Below, in pieces: positions 1 through 7,341 of a DNA stretch of 23,659 nucleotides. A program made the translations under genes and the position numbers. Below the pieces are notes generated by a model. The model was not told the DNA's origin. It made no database searches and saw only the letters and a list, made by a program, of their open reading frames with translations. Source of the DNA: an uncultured Clostridia bacterium (GTDB lineage Bacteria > Bacillota > Clostridia > Oscillospirales > Acutalibacteraceae). The DNA lies in assembly GCA_937912175.1 (NCBI GenBank), contig CALDOU010000011.1:1-23659 (forward strand). The letters are read 5' to 3'. Each line of letters starts with the position of its first letter. Position 1 is the stretch's first letter.

Positions 1-332
1 ATGAGTATCCCATAAGGCTTTCGGGCGGACAAAAACAAAGAGTTGCCATAATTCGTGCGCTTATTATGAATCCTAAGCTTATGCTTTTTGATGAGCCTAC
101 TTCCGCACTTGATCCTGAAATGATTAAAGAGGTAATTTCCGTTATGTCCGATATTGCCAAAGATGGTATGACAATGGTTGTTGTAACTCATGAAATGAGT
201 TTTGTAAAAGAAGCGGCAAGCAGGGTTTTGTTTATGGATCAAGGAAAGATAGTTGCCGATGAAACTCCCGAAGAATTGTTTAATAATTGTCAAAATGTAA
301 GAGTAAGTAAATTTTTAAGTAAATTAGTTTAA
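1..332 (+). CDS. Polar amino acid ABC transporter ATP-binding protein (3' part)
   Basis: This is the C-terminal part of an ABC transporter ATPase cut by the window edge; the open frame runs from base 3 to the stop at 332. The visible protein starts just before the ABC signature LSGGQKQR, continues through Walker B with its catalytic glutamate (LMLFDEPTSALD), and has the switch histidine in VVVTHEM. The wording around the signature and the ALDPEM segment resembles the GlnQ/HisP/ArtP family, which hydrolyses ATP to drive uptake of glutamine, arginine, cystine or related amino acids with a membrane permease and a binding protein. The Walker A motif, permease and binding protein would lie to the left, so the substrate cannot be assigned. 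An ATG at 66 is internal and is not the real start. The stop is 17 bases before tsaE. Confidence 0.88.
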   Translation, partial: EYPIRLSGGQKQRVAIIRALIMNPKLMLFDEPTSALDPEMIKEVISVMSDIAKDGMTMVVVTHEMSFVKEAASRVLFMDQGKIVADETPEELFNNCQNVRVSKFLSKLV

Positions 333-349
333 TTCAAAAAGGGTTGATT

Positions 350-772
350 ATGAGATTAATAAGTAATTCGGTTAAGGAAACCGAAGCTATCGGAAAAAAG
401 CTGGCGCAAAAACTTAACGGTAACGAGATAATTGCTTTTTATGGAGATCTTGGCGTTGGAAAAACGGCATTTACGAAAGGGATTGCCGATTATTTCGGTT
501 TAAAAAATGAAGTTTCAAGCCCCACGTTTGCAATAATTAATGAATATCAAAATGAAAAATTTAAGATTTATCATTTTGATATGTATAGGGTTAATTCTTT
601 GGAGGATTTAGAGTCCACGGGATTTTTTGACTATTTGAATAACGGATTGTTGATAATTGAGTGGAGCGAAAATATTGAACAGGATTTGCCCAAGGATATA
701 ATCAAAATAAATATTGAAAAAACCGAAAAAGAAAATGAAAGAATAATAACCATAGAAGGAGTGGAATTTTAA
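350..772 (+). CDS. tsaE: tRNA t6A threonylcarbamoyl transfer ATPase TsaE
   Basis: TsaE is the small ATPase that works with TsaB and TsaD to place threonylcarbamoyl on A37 of ANN-decoding tRNAs in the cytoplasm. The protein is 140 residues, normal for the family. Its P-loop GDLGVGKT is at residues 32-39, followed by the conserved SSPTF segment and an HFDMYR motif typical of TsaE; a conserved IEWSE segment lies near residue 108. A TTG at 344 is in frame, but ATG 350 is preferred because the AAAGGG ribosome binding site at 338-343 is then 6 bases upstream. The stop overlaps the tsaB start (TAATG at 770-774), so the two are translationally coupled. Confidence 0.93.
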   Translation: MRLISNSVKETEAIGKKLAQKLNGNEIIAFYGDLGVGKTAFTKGIADYFGLKNEVSSPTFAIINEYQNEKFKIYHFDMYRVNSLEDLESTGFFDYLNNGLLIIEWSENIEQDLPKDIIKINIEKTEKENERIITIEGVEF

Positions 773-1527
773 TGAAAGTACTGGCCGTTGATTCTTCTTC
801 CGCCACTGCTTCTGTGGCTTTAACAGATAACGAAAAACTTGTTTCGGAATTTTTTATTAATGCCGGTCTTACCCATAGCGAAACGTTGGCACCTATGATA
901 GAATCCGTAATAAAGTATGCCGGGTTTAAAAGTCAGGATATAGATTTATATGCCGTGACTTGTGGGCCGGGTTCTTTCACGGGCCTAAGAATAGGCTTGG
1001 CTATTGTTAAGGCTATGGCTTTTACACATAAAAAGCCTTGTGTGGAGGTATCATCTTTAGAAGCTTTGGCATATAATTTTTTAGAAATCGGCGTGAATAA
1101 ATATGCAAAAAGAAAAAATGAAGATATTATTTGTGCTTGTATGGATGCTCGTCGCGGAGGGGTATATAATGCTTTATTTAAAGCTGATTTTAAACCTCAA
1201 AATGAAAAAATTGTAAGATTGAGCGAAGATAGGGCGATTTTTGTCGAAAATTTAAATGCGGAATTGCAAAATACTTATTCAAATATTTATTTTGTTGGCG
1301 ATGGAGCTTCAATGTGTTATAATGATATAAGAGAAAATTACAAATATGATAATATGTATTTGATTTCCGAAAAAAATTGCCATATAAAAGCTTCTAATGT
1401 AGCTATTATAGGTAAAAAATTATATGAAAGCGGAACTTATGTTAACGCTTGTGATTTATCACTTAATTATATAAGAATTCCGCAAGCGGAAAGACTTCTT
1501 AAAGAAAAAAATTTAAAATTCAGGTGA
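772..1527 (+). CDS. tsaB: tRNA t6A biosynthesis protein TsaB
   Basis: TsaB is the non-catalytic partner that dimerises with TsaD in the t6A synthesis complex and is contacted by TsaE. The 251-residue protein has the N-terminal ASKHA-fold start (VLAVDSSSATASVAL) and the family hallmark CGPGSFTGLRIGL near residues 65-77. The region after about residue 110 is the usual divergent half. It overlaps tsaE by one base and is followed 4 bases later by rpiB. In many Firmicutes rimI and tsaD follow tsaB; here rimI is absent from this position and rpiB follows, so tsaD must be elsewhere. Confidence 0.93.
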   Translation: MKVLAVDSSSATASVALTDNEKLVSEFFINAGLTHSETLAPMIESVIKYAGFKSQDIDLYAVTCGPGSFTGLRIGLAIVKAMAFTHKKPCVEVSSLEALAYNFLEIGVNKYAKRKNEDIICACMDARRGGVYNALFKADFKPQNEKIVRLSEDRAIFVENLNAELQNTYSNIYFVGDGASMCYNDIRENYKYDNMYLISEKNCHIKASNVAIIGKKLYESGTYVNACDLSLNYIRIPQAERLLKEKNLKFR

Positions 1528-1531
1528 AATT

Positions 1532-1969
1532 ATGATAGCAATAGGTTCTGATCACGCAGGATATGAATTTAAAGAAAAAATAAAAAAATATTTAGAAAGT
1601 AAAGAAATTTTATGTAAGGATTTTGGAACTTTTAGCAAAGATTCTTGTGATTATCCGATTTTTGCGGAAAAAGTTGCAAAGTCGGTTTCCCAAGGCGAAA
1701 GCGAGTATGGTATTTTGGTTTGCGGTAGCGGAATAGGAGTTTCGATTGTTGCAAACAAGGTAAAGGGTGTGCGTGCTGCACTTTGTTATGAACCGGAACT
1801 TGCTTCAATGGCCAGAAAACATAATAACGCTAATGTGTTATGCTTGGCGGCAAGGACAACTGAGTTTGAAAATATCAAAAAGATTGTGAATGTGTTTCTA
1901 AATACTGAATTTGAAGGCGGAAGACATCAAAATCGTATTGACCTTATTTCAAAAATGGAAAACAACTGA
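1532..1969 (+). CDS. rpiB: Ribose-5-phosphate isomerase B / RpiB-LacAB sugar-phosphate isomerase
   Basis: This enzyme interconverts ribulose 5-phosphate and ribose 5-phosphate in the pentose phosphate pathway. The 145-residue length fits RpiB. Visible landmarks are the N-terminal GSDHAGYEFKE phosphate/substrate segment, the catalytic cysteine in VCGSGIGVSI (near residue 65), and the RKHNNANVLCLAAR segment carrying the conserved histidine and arginine. The AGGTG overlapping the tsaB stop serves as ribosome binding site. LacA/LacB galactose-6-phosphate isomerases share this fold, but the single gene next to upp favours RpiB. Its product feeds PRPP synthesis, which the next gene (upp) consumes. 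Confidence 0.92.
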   Translation: MIAIGSDHAGYEFKEKIKKYLESKEILCKDFGTFSKDSCDYPIFAEKVAKSVSQGESEYGILVCGSGIGVSIVANKVKGVRAALCYEPELASMARKHNNANVLCLAARTTEFENIKKIVNVFLNTEFEGGRHQNRIDLISKMENN

Positions 1970-2009
1970 AACTCAATAAAAAATAAAATGATTTATGGAG
2001 GAAAATATA

Positions 2010-2642
2010 ATGGAAAATAACATTATGGTAATGGACCATCCGCTTATTCAACATAAAATATCTCTTTTAAGAGATAAAAATACAAGTTCAAAAGAATTTA
2101 GAGAATTAATAAGCGAGGTCACTCGGCTTATGTGTTATGAGGCATTAAGAGATTTGCCTTTAAAGGAAGTCGATATTGAAACGCCAATTACTACAGCAAA
2201 GACAAAAGTCTTATCTGAAAGGCATTTGGCATTTATCCCCGTTTTAAGGGCCGGACTGGGTATGGTTGAAGGTGTTATGAGTCTTATGCCTACCGCGAGA
2301 GTTGGGCATATAGGTCTTTACAGAGATCCCGGAACATTAAAGCCCATTGAATATTATTGTAAGCTTCCTATGGACGTAAGTGAGCGTGATGTTATTGTTC
2401 TTGATCCGATGTTGGCAACCGGTGGCTCTGCAATAGATGCAATCAGCAGTATAAAAAAACAAAATCCTAAAACTATAAAGTTTATGTGTATTTTATCTTC
2501 TCCCGAGGGCATAAAAGCACTTACCGAAGCACATCCGGATGTAAAAATTTATTGTGCGGCCAAAGACGAAGGTCTTAACGAAGACGGATATATTGTTCCC
2601 GGACTTGGAGATGCCGGCGATAGAATTTTTGGCACTAAATAA
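2010..2642 (+). CDS. upp: Uracil phosphoribosyltransferase
   Basis: Upp salvages uracil, joining it to PRPP to give UMP. The 210-residue product begins MENNIMVMDHPLIQHK, matching the usual Upp N-terminus (DHPLIQHKL type), and has the GLYRDPGTLKP loop and the PRPP-binding signature VIVLDPMLATGGSA. An in-frame ATG at 1995 overlaps the ribosome binding site, so ATG 2010 is chosen: GGAGG at 1997-2001 is then 8 bases upstream. The C-terminal GDAGDRIFGT motif is intact. It may be transcribed with rpiB; no terminator is visible between them. Confidence 0.95.
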   Translation: MENNIMVMDHPLIQHKISLLRDKNTSSKEFRELISEVTRLMCYEALRDLPLKEVDIETPITTAKTKVLSERHLAFIPVLRAGLGMVEGVMSLMPTARVGHIGLYRDPGTLKPIEYYCKLPMDVSERDVIVLDPMLATGGSAIDAISSIKKQNPKTIKFMCILSSPEGIKALTEAHPDVKIYCAAKDEGLNEDGYIVPGLGDAGDRIFGTK

Positions 2643-2670
2643 AAAATAATAAAAAAGGAAATATAAAGTA

Positions 2671-4542
2671 ATGGAAAAAATAAAAGATGCTATATGGAGA
2701 TTTGTAAAGAAATACAGAAAATATGCTTTGCTTTTTTGCGATTTTATCATATGGAATCTTTCGTTTTATGTTTCTTTTGCAATTAATAAAAACAGCTTGA
2801 ATTTTATAGCTGTTGACGAGTTGTTTTTAAAATATGTTCCGTTGGTTAATGTTTGTTTTTTAGTGGTGTTTTTGGCTTTTAAGCTATATGATAAAATATG
2901 GCGGTATGCTGAAGCTGAAGATTTTTTCTACGTGGCTTTGGCTACATTTTGCGCCAATGTTATTTTTTGTGTGGTTACTGTATTTATGTCGATGAAAATG
3001 AGTCCCAGGATGTATTTTATTTTTCTTTTAACATCGATGATAAGTATTTTTATGTTTAGGATTTTATATAGGATCAATCGTCTTATTGATAATGTTTCTC
3101 ATGAAGATACCGCTAATAAAAAAAGAATGCTTATTGTTGGGGGCGGAGATTCAACCGCACTTTTACTTAGAGAAATTTCAAAACATTCCCTAAGAGAGTA
3201 TTATCCCGTGGCTATTGTGGATGACGATAGTGAAAAAATCGGACGTACCTTAATGGGCGTAAAAATTGAAGGTTCGACGGATAAAATTCCTGAAATTTGT
3301 GAAGAATTTAAAGTTGAAGTGATTTTATTTTCAATAAATTCAATTACTACTTCTCAAAGACGCAGAATACTTGATATTTGTTCAAAAACGAATTTAGAAG
3401 TAAGAATAATTCCCAATATTTATGAAACAATGACTTCGGGTACCTCTATTTCTTCTGCTATGAGAAAGATTAAAGTGGAGGATTTACTTGGAAGAGAACC
3501 AATTATATTCGACAAAAATCAATATGGCGATTATTTGATAGATAAAACCGTTTTGGTTACCGGTGGTGGTGGCTCTATCGGTTCGGAACTTTGTAGGCAA
3601 ATTGCAAAGCTTGAACCTAAAAAATTAATAATTTTGGATATATATGAAAATAATGCTTATGATATTCAACAAGAATTAAAAATGGGATTTAGCGATAAGC
3701 TTAATTTGTCTGTTGAGATTGCTACGATTTGTGATAAAAAAGAACTTGAAGAGATTTTTGAAAAAGAAAATATAGATGTTGTTTTTCATGCAGCGGCACA
3801 TAAACATGTTCCGCTTATGGAAAAGAACATTGAAGAAGCGGTAAAAAACAATGTTTTCGGTACGCTCAATCTTTTAGAGTGTTCGGATAAGTATAAAGTT
3901 AAAAAGTTTGTTCAAATATCTACTGATAAAGCAGTAAATCCTACCAATGTTATGGGTGCCACAAAGAGAATTTGTGAAATGCTTGTACAAATGAAAAGTC
4001 GTGAAAGTCAAACGGAATTTGTGGCCGTAAGATTTGGAAATGTTTTGGGTTCTAACGGTTCTGTTATTCCGCTTTTTGAAGAGCAAATAAAGAGGATGGG
4101 CCCTGTAACAGTCACTCATCCCGAAATAATACGCTATTTTATGACTATCCCGGAGGCTGTTTCCTTGGTTCTTACCGCAGGGGGGTTGGCAAAAGGCGGA
4201 GAAATTTTTGTTTTGGATATGGGGGCTCCGGTAAAAATAAAGGATTTAGCTGAAAATCTTATTCGTCTTTCAGGGTTTATTCCGGGCGAAGATATAAAGA
4301 TAGAATATACCGGATTAAGACCAGGTGAAAAGTTATTTGAAGAATTACTTATGGATGAAGAAGGAATTCAAAAAACCAAAAGCGAAAAAATCTATATAGG
4401 TCATCCGATTGATGTTGATGCACATGAACTTAGAAATTCGTTAGAAAAATTGGAAGTATTGTGTAATTCTGAAGATAATGAGGCTATTGAAAAAATGTTG
4501 TTGAAAATAGTACCTACTTTTACACATAATAAGGTGTGCTAA
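2671..4542 (+). CDS. Membrane-bound UDP-sugar 4,6-dehydratase (CapD/PglF/WbpM family)
   Basis: The 623-residue protein is a large, membrane-anchored nucleotide-sugar dehydratase of the CapD/PglF/WbpM/FlaA1 group, which usually acts on UDP-GlcNAc for capsule, glycan or protein-glycosylation sugars. Four hydrophobic segments lie at about residues 19-39, 54-71, 87-108 and 113-134. A first nucleotide-binding domain follows (LIVGGGDS near 155), then the catalytic extended-SDR domain with the NAD(P) motif VTGGGGSIGSE at 296-306 and the HAAAHKHVP segment at 373-381. The active site reads STDKAVNPTNVMGATKR, with the TDK triplet at 418-420 and Met428/Lys432 where ordinary SDRs have YxxxK; this Tyr-to-Met change is typical of this family. 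AAGGA near 2656 is the ribosome binding site. No other glycan gene lies in the window, so its exact product is unknown. Confidence 0.88.
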   Translation: MEKIKDAIWRFVKKYRKYALLFCDFIIWNLSFYVSFAINKNSLNFIAVDELFLKYVPLVNVCFLVVFLAFKLYDKIWRYAEAEDFFYVALATFCANVIFCVVTVFMSMKMSPRMYFIFLLTSMISIFMFRILYRINRLIDNVSHEDTANKKRMLIVGGGDSTALLLREISKHSLREYYPVAIVDDDSEKIGRTLMGVKIEGSTDKIPEICEEFKVEVILFSINSITTSQRRRILDICSKTNLEVRIIPNIYETMTSGTSISSAMRKIKVEDLLGREPIIFDKNQYGDYLIDKTVLVTGGGGSIGSELCRQIAKLEPKKLIILDIYENNAYDIQQELKMGFSDKLNLSVEIATICDKKELEEIFEKENIDVVFHAAAHKHVPLMEKNIEEAVKNNVFGTLNLLECSDKYKVKKFVQISTDKAVNPTNVMGATKRICEMLVQMKSRESQTEFVAVRFGNVLGSNGSVIPLFEEQIKRMGPVTVTHPEIIRYFMTIPEAVSLVLTAGGLAKGGEIFVLDMGAPVKIKDLAENLIRLSGFIPGEDIKIEYTGLRPGEKLFEELLMDEEGIQKTKSEKIYIGHPIDVDAHELRNSLEKLEVLCNSEDNEAIEKMLLKIVPTFTHNKVC

Positions 4543-4623
4543 TAAAATTTAACTTTTTGATTATATTGGAATTATTTGTTTTTGTGCGGCGTTTATAAGA
4601 TTTGAAAGTTGATGATATAAAAT

Positions 4624-4656
4624 AAATTCACTGTAAAAATATTTTACAGTGAATTT
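4624..4656. terminator. Bidirectional intrinsic terminator between the dehydratase gene and rnhA
   Basis: A perfect 15-base-pair inverted repeat (arms 4624-4638 and 4642-4656) encloses a 3-base loop and runs into TTTTATTTTTT on the plus side; the minus side is also T-rich. It can terminate the converging plus-strand operon and rnhA. The rnhA stop codon lies inside the right arm. Confidence 0.88.
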
Positions 4657-5090
4657 TTTATTTTTTGGATTTCATCAGTTGCAAGCTTATCACAAAGTTC
4701 GTTTTCGGGATGACCGTTGTGTCCCTTTATCCAATTTATTGTATATATATGTTCTCCCAGTAGTGTTAAAAGCTTTTCCCATAAATCCGAATTTATTGCG
4801 GGTTTTTTATTGCTTTTTTTCCAGCCGTTTTTTTGCCAAGATTTTGCCCAGCCTTTTTGTATTGAATCACATACATATTTGGAGTCCGTAAAAATTTCAA
4901 TTTCACATTTTTCTTTTAAAGCTTCTAAAGCTTTGATTAAAGCTGTTAGTTCCATGCGATTATTTGTGGTGTTGATTTCCGAACCTGAAATTTCTTTTTT
5001 ATGGCTTTTATAAATCAAAACAGCGCCCCATCCACCCGGGCCCGGATTTCCGCTACAAGCTCCGTCTGTATAAATTTTTATTTTTTTCAT
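4644..5090 (-). CDS. rnhA: Ribonuclease HI
   Basis: RNase HI cuts the RNA strand of RNA:DNA hybrids (R-loops, primers). The 148-residue protein has the family start IYTDGACSGNPGPGGWG and all four metal-binding acids expected from the E. coli enzyme: Asp9, Glu47 (in RMELTA), Asp69 (in FTDSKYV) and Asp134 (in NELCDKLA), plus the loop histidine in KGHNGHPEN. It has no N-terminal hybrid-binding domain, so it is the short bacterial type I form. Upstream on its strand AAGGAG is about 12 bases from the ATG, a longish spacing. It is divergent from RNase J and converges on the dehydratase gene; its stop is inside the shared terminator stem. Confidence 0.95.
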   Translation of the reverse strand: MKKIKIYTDGACSGNPGPGGWGAVLIYKSHKKEISGSEINTTNNRMELTALIKALEALKEKCEIEIFTDSKYVCDSIQKGWAKSWQKNGWKKSNKKPAINSDLWEKLLTLLGEHIYTINWIKGHNGHPENELCDKLATDEIQKIKNSL

Positions 5091-5145
5091 TTTTAGTTTT
5101 TTCTCCTTGACTTTTCAAATAATATGGTTAAAATTGGAATTTGTA

Positions 5146-5174
5146 TTGACATTATTTTAAAGAACGGCTATAAT
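5146..5174 (+). promoter_or_regulatory. Perfect-consensus sigma-A promoter for the RNase J gene
   Basis: TTGACA at 5146-5151 and TATAAT at 5169-5174 are separated by exactly 17 bases, a full match to the housekeeping consensus. Transcription should start near 5181, giving an untranslated leader of about 136 bases before ATG 5317. No other plus-strand gene could use it. Confidence 0.85.
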
Positions 5175-5245
5175 TAAAATAATGTTTGATGTACGGATTT
5201 AAGTTTATATTTTTTTAGTCGGTTAATTTTATAATTTTAAAAGCA

Positions 5246-5265
5246 ATCAAATTTTATAATTTGAT
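5246..5265. repeat. Small AT-rich hairpin in the RNase J leader
   Basis: A perfect 8-base-pair inverted repeat (ATCAAATT / AATTTGAT) with a 4-base loop lies in the leader, 51 bases before the ATG. It is weak because it is AT-rich; a role in mRNA stability or autoregulation is possible but not shown. Confidence 0.35.
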
Positions 5266-5316
5266 ATTATTTTGTTTATTTATAAAAATTTAAAATTTAG
5301 GAGGTAATTGCTATTT

Positions 5317-7236
5317 ATGCCGGAAAATTTGAACAATGAAAACAAGTTAAAAACAGAAAAACGTAAGCCAATCAAAAAGGTAATTGAAAATACAAAAAGC
5401 AAAAAAACCAATAAAAATTATAACACAGGTTCGCATGTAAATAAAAGTGAATTAAAAACGGATTCCTTTAATAAAAATATTAAAACAAAAGAGGAAAAAA
5501 CGCTTACCCAACGTCGTACATCTAACTATTCAAAAAATACTAAAGAAACTTCAAAAAAGTCATTTTATTCCAAGAACACAAAATCTATGAAAGTAGTATT
5601 TTTGGGAGGTCTTAATCAAATAGGAAAAAATATCACGGCGTTTGAATGTGATAACGATATTATAATCGTAGATTGCGGAATGTCTTTCCCGGATGGAGAA
5701 ATGCTTGGTATAGACCTTGTTATACCTGATTTTTCTTATTTAGAAGAAAACAGAGAAAAAATTCGTGGTCTGGTTATAACTCATGGCCATGAGGATCATA
5801 TAGGAGCTATACCTTATCTTTTAAATAAAATTAATGTTCCTATTTATGCAACTCCGCTTACCATGGGATTAATTAGCGGTAAACTTAAAGAAAATCGTCT
5901 TTTAAATAGTACCAAGTTAACCACTGTGGTGCCGGGAAACCGTATTAAACTTGGGTGCATGGATGTTGAGTTTATTAATGTAAATCATTCTATTCCCGAT
6001 GCTGCGGCTTTAGCAATACATTCACCGGCCGGAACAATTGTTCATACAGGGGATTTTAAAATTGATTGCACTCCTTCGAGGGGTGAGATGATTGATTTAG
6101 CTCGTTTTGCAGAGCTGGGTAAAAAAGGTGTTTTAGCGTTAATGGCGGATTCCACCAATGCTGAGCGGCCCGGATACACAATGACTGAAAAAAAGTTGGA
6201 TCAATCTTTTGAGCGTCTTTTTCAAAAGGCCAAGAACAAGCGGATTATTATTGCTACTTTTGCGTCTAATATAGGGCGTATACAGCAGATAATAAATTGT
6301 GCCGCCAATTACGGAAAAAAAGTTGCTTTCTCCGGCAGGAGTATGCTTAATTATGTCACTATTGCGCAACAGATGAACTATCTTGATGTCCCTCCCGAAA
6401 CCATAATAGACATAGATTTAATAACCAAATATGCTAAAAATGAAGTTGTTTTGGTCACTACAGGTAGTCAAGGAGAGCCTATGTCGGCACTTCATAGAAT
6501 GGCTTTTTCAGAACATAAAAAAGTCGATGTAGGTCCTGAAGATTTTATTATCATTTCTGCAACTCCAATTCCGGGAAATGAAAAAATGGTCGGTACGGTC
6601 GTAAACGAACTTATGAAATCCGGGTGTGAAGTGGTTTATGAATCCATGTACGAAACTCATGTTTCCGGTCATGCTTGTCAAGAAGAGCTTAAAATTATTC
6701 AGGGGCTTGTAAAACCGCAATATTTTATTCCGGTTCATGGTGAAAGAAGGCATCTTATAAAACACGCCGAACTTGCTACTTCTATGGGCATGCCTGAATC
6801 AAATGTATATGTCGGTGATACCGGAGATATTTTGGAAATTAACAAAAAGCATATGAAAAAAATAGGCCAGATTCCGTTGGAACTTGTTTTGGTAGATGGA
6901 ATCGGAGTGGGTGATGTAGGTAGTATTGTGCTTCGTGATCGCAAGCATTTGGGTGAAGATGGACTTATTGTTGTTGTTGCTACGCTGGATTCTTCCGATA
7001 AGCACGTTATTGCGGGTCCGGATATTGTTTCCAGAGGATTTGTGTATGTTCGTGAATCAGAGCAATTAATAAATGAGGCGCGTTATGTTGTTCTAAAAGT
7101 TTTGGAAGATTGTTCTGATGCTAAGTTACGCGATTGGGGATTGATGAAAAATAAAGTAAAGGATGAATTATACAAATTGTTCCACAATCGTACTCGAAGA
7201 AATCCTGTTATATTGCCGATAATTATGGAAGTTTAG
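5317..7236 (+). CDS. rnjA: Ribonuclease J with a basic N-terminal extension
   Basis: RNase J is a metallo-beta-lactamase/beta-CASP nuclease that processes and degrades mRNA and matures rRNA in Firmicutes, with 5'-3' exo- and endonuclease activity. The conserved core starts at Met91 (MKVVFLGGLNQIGKN). The zinc motif HGHEDH is at residues 156-161, later metal ligands are visible in VNHSIPDA and HTGDFKID, and the beta-CASP segment includes TTGSQGEP and PVHGERRH. The first 90 residues are rich in Lys, Asn, Ser and Thr with repeated YSKNTK, and look disordered. TTG 5308 is in frame but only 3 bases after GGAGG, so ATG 5317 (12 bases) is preferred. The core has no internal ribosome binding site, so the extension is probably translated. 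Confidence 0.93.
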   Translation: MPENLNNENKLKTEKRKPIKKVIENTKSKKTNKNYNTGSHVNKSELKTDSFNKNIKTKEEKTLTQRRTSNYSKNTKETSKKSFYSKNTKSMKVVFLGGLNQIGKNITAFECDNDIIIVDCGMSFPDGEMLGIDLVIPDFSYLEENREKIRGLVITHGHEDHIGAIPYLLNKINVPIYATPLTMGLISGKLKENRLLNSTKLTTVVPGNRIKLGCMDVEFINVNHSIPDAAALAIHSPAGTIVHTGDFKIDCTPSRGEMIDLARFAELGKKGVLALMADSTNAERPGYTMTEKKLDQSFERLFQKAKNKRIIIATFASNIGRIQQIINCAANYGKKVAFSGRSMLNYVTIAQQMNYLDVPPETIIDIDLITKYAKNEVVLVTTGSQGEPMSALHRMAFSEHKKVDVGPEDFIIISATPIPGNEKMVGTVVNELMKSGCEVVYESMYETHVSGHACQEELKIIQGLVKPQYFIPVHGERRHLIKHAELATSMGMPESNVYVGDTGDILEINKKHMKKIGQIPLELVLVDGIGVGDVGSIVLRDRKHLGEDGLIVVVATLDSSDKHVIAGPDIVSRGFVYVRESEQLINEARYVVLKVLEDCSDAKLRDWGLMKNKVKDELYKLFHNRTRRNPVILPIIMEV

Positions 7237-7246
7237 TATTTAAAAA

Positions 7247-7321
7247 TAAAAGGCTGGAGAAAAATTCAATTTATGAGTATAATGTTTTTATACTGATAAG
7301 AGAATATTTTTCGGCTTTTTT
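7247..7321 (+). promoter_or_regulatory. Structured RNase J-gdpP intergenic region: possible terminator and weak promoter
   Basis: The spacer holds an imperfect long inverted repeat (AAAAG...GAGAAAAATTC against GAATATTTTTCGGCTTTT) ending in a T run near 7315-7321, plus an inner perfect 7-base-pair hairpin (arms 7276-7282 and 7288-7294). TATAAT at 7278-7283 overlaps this hairpin, with a poor -35 (TGGAGA, 7255-7260) 17 bases upstream. It may partly end RNase J transcripts and start gdpP-rplI transcripts. Each reading is tentative. Confidence 0.35.
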
Positions 7322-7341
7322 GTTTATGAGGAGTGAAGGAA

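Noticed and set aside
4717..5013. 98-residue plus-strand ORF
   Set aside because: It lies opposite rnhA, whose four catalytic acids are intact; the plus frame has skewed composition and no ribosome binding site.
5308..5316. TTG start for RNase J
   Set aside because: It is only 3 bases from the GGAGG core, too close for a ribosome; ATG 5317 fits better.
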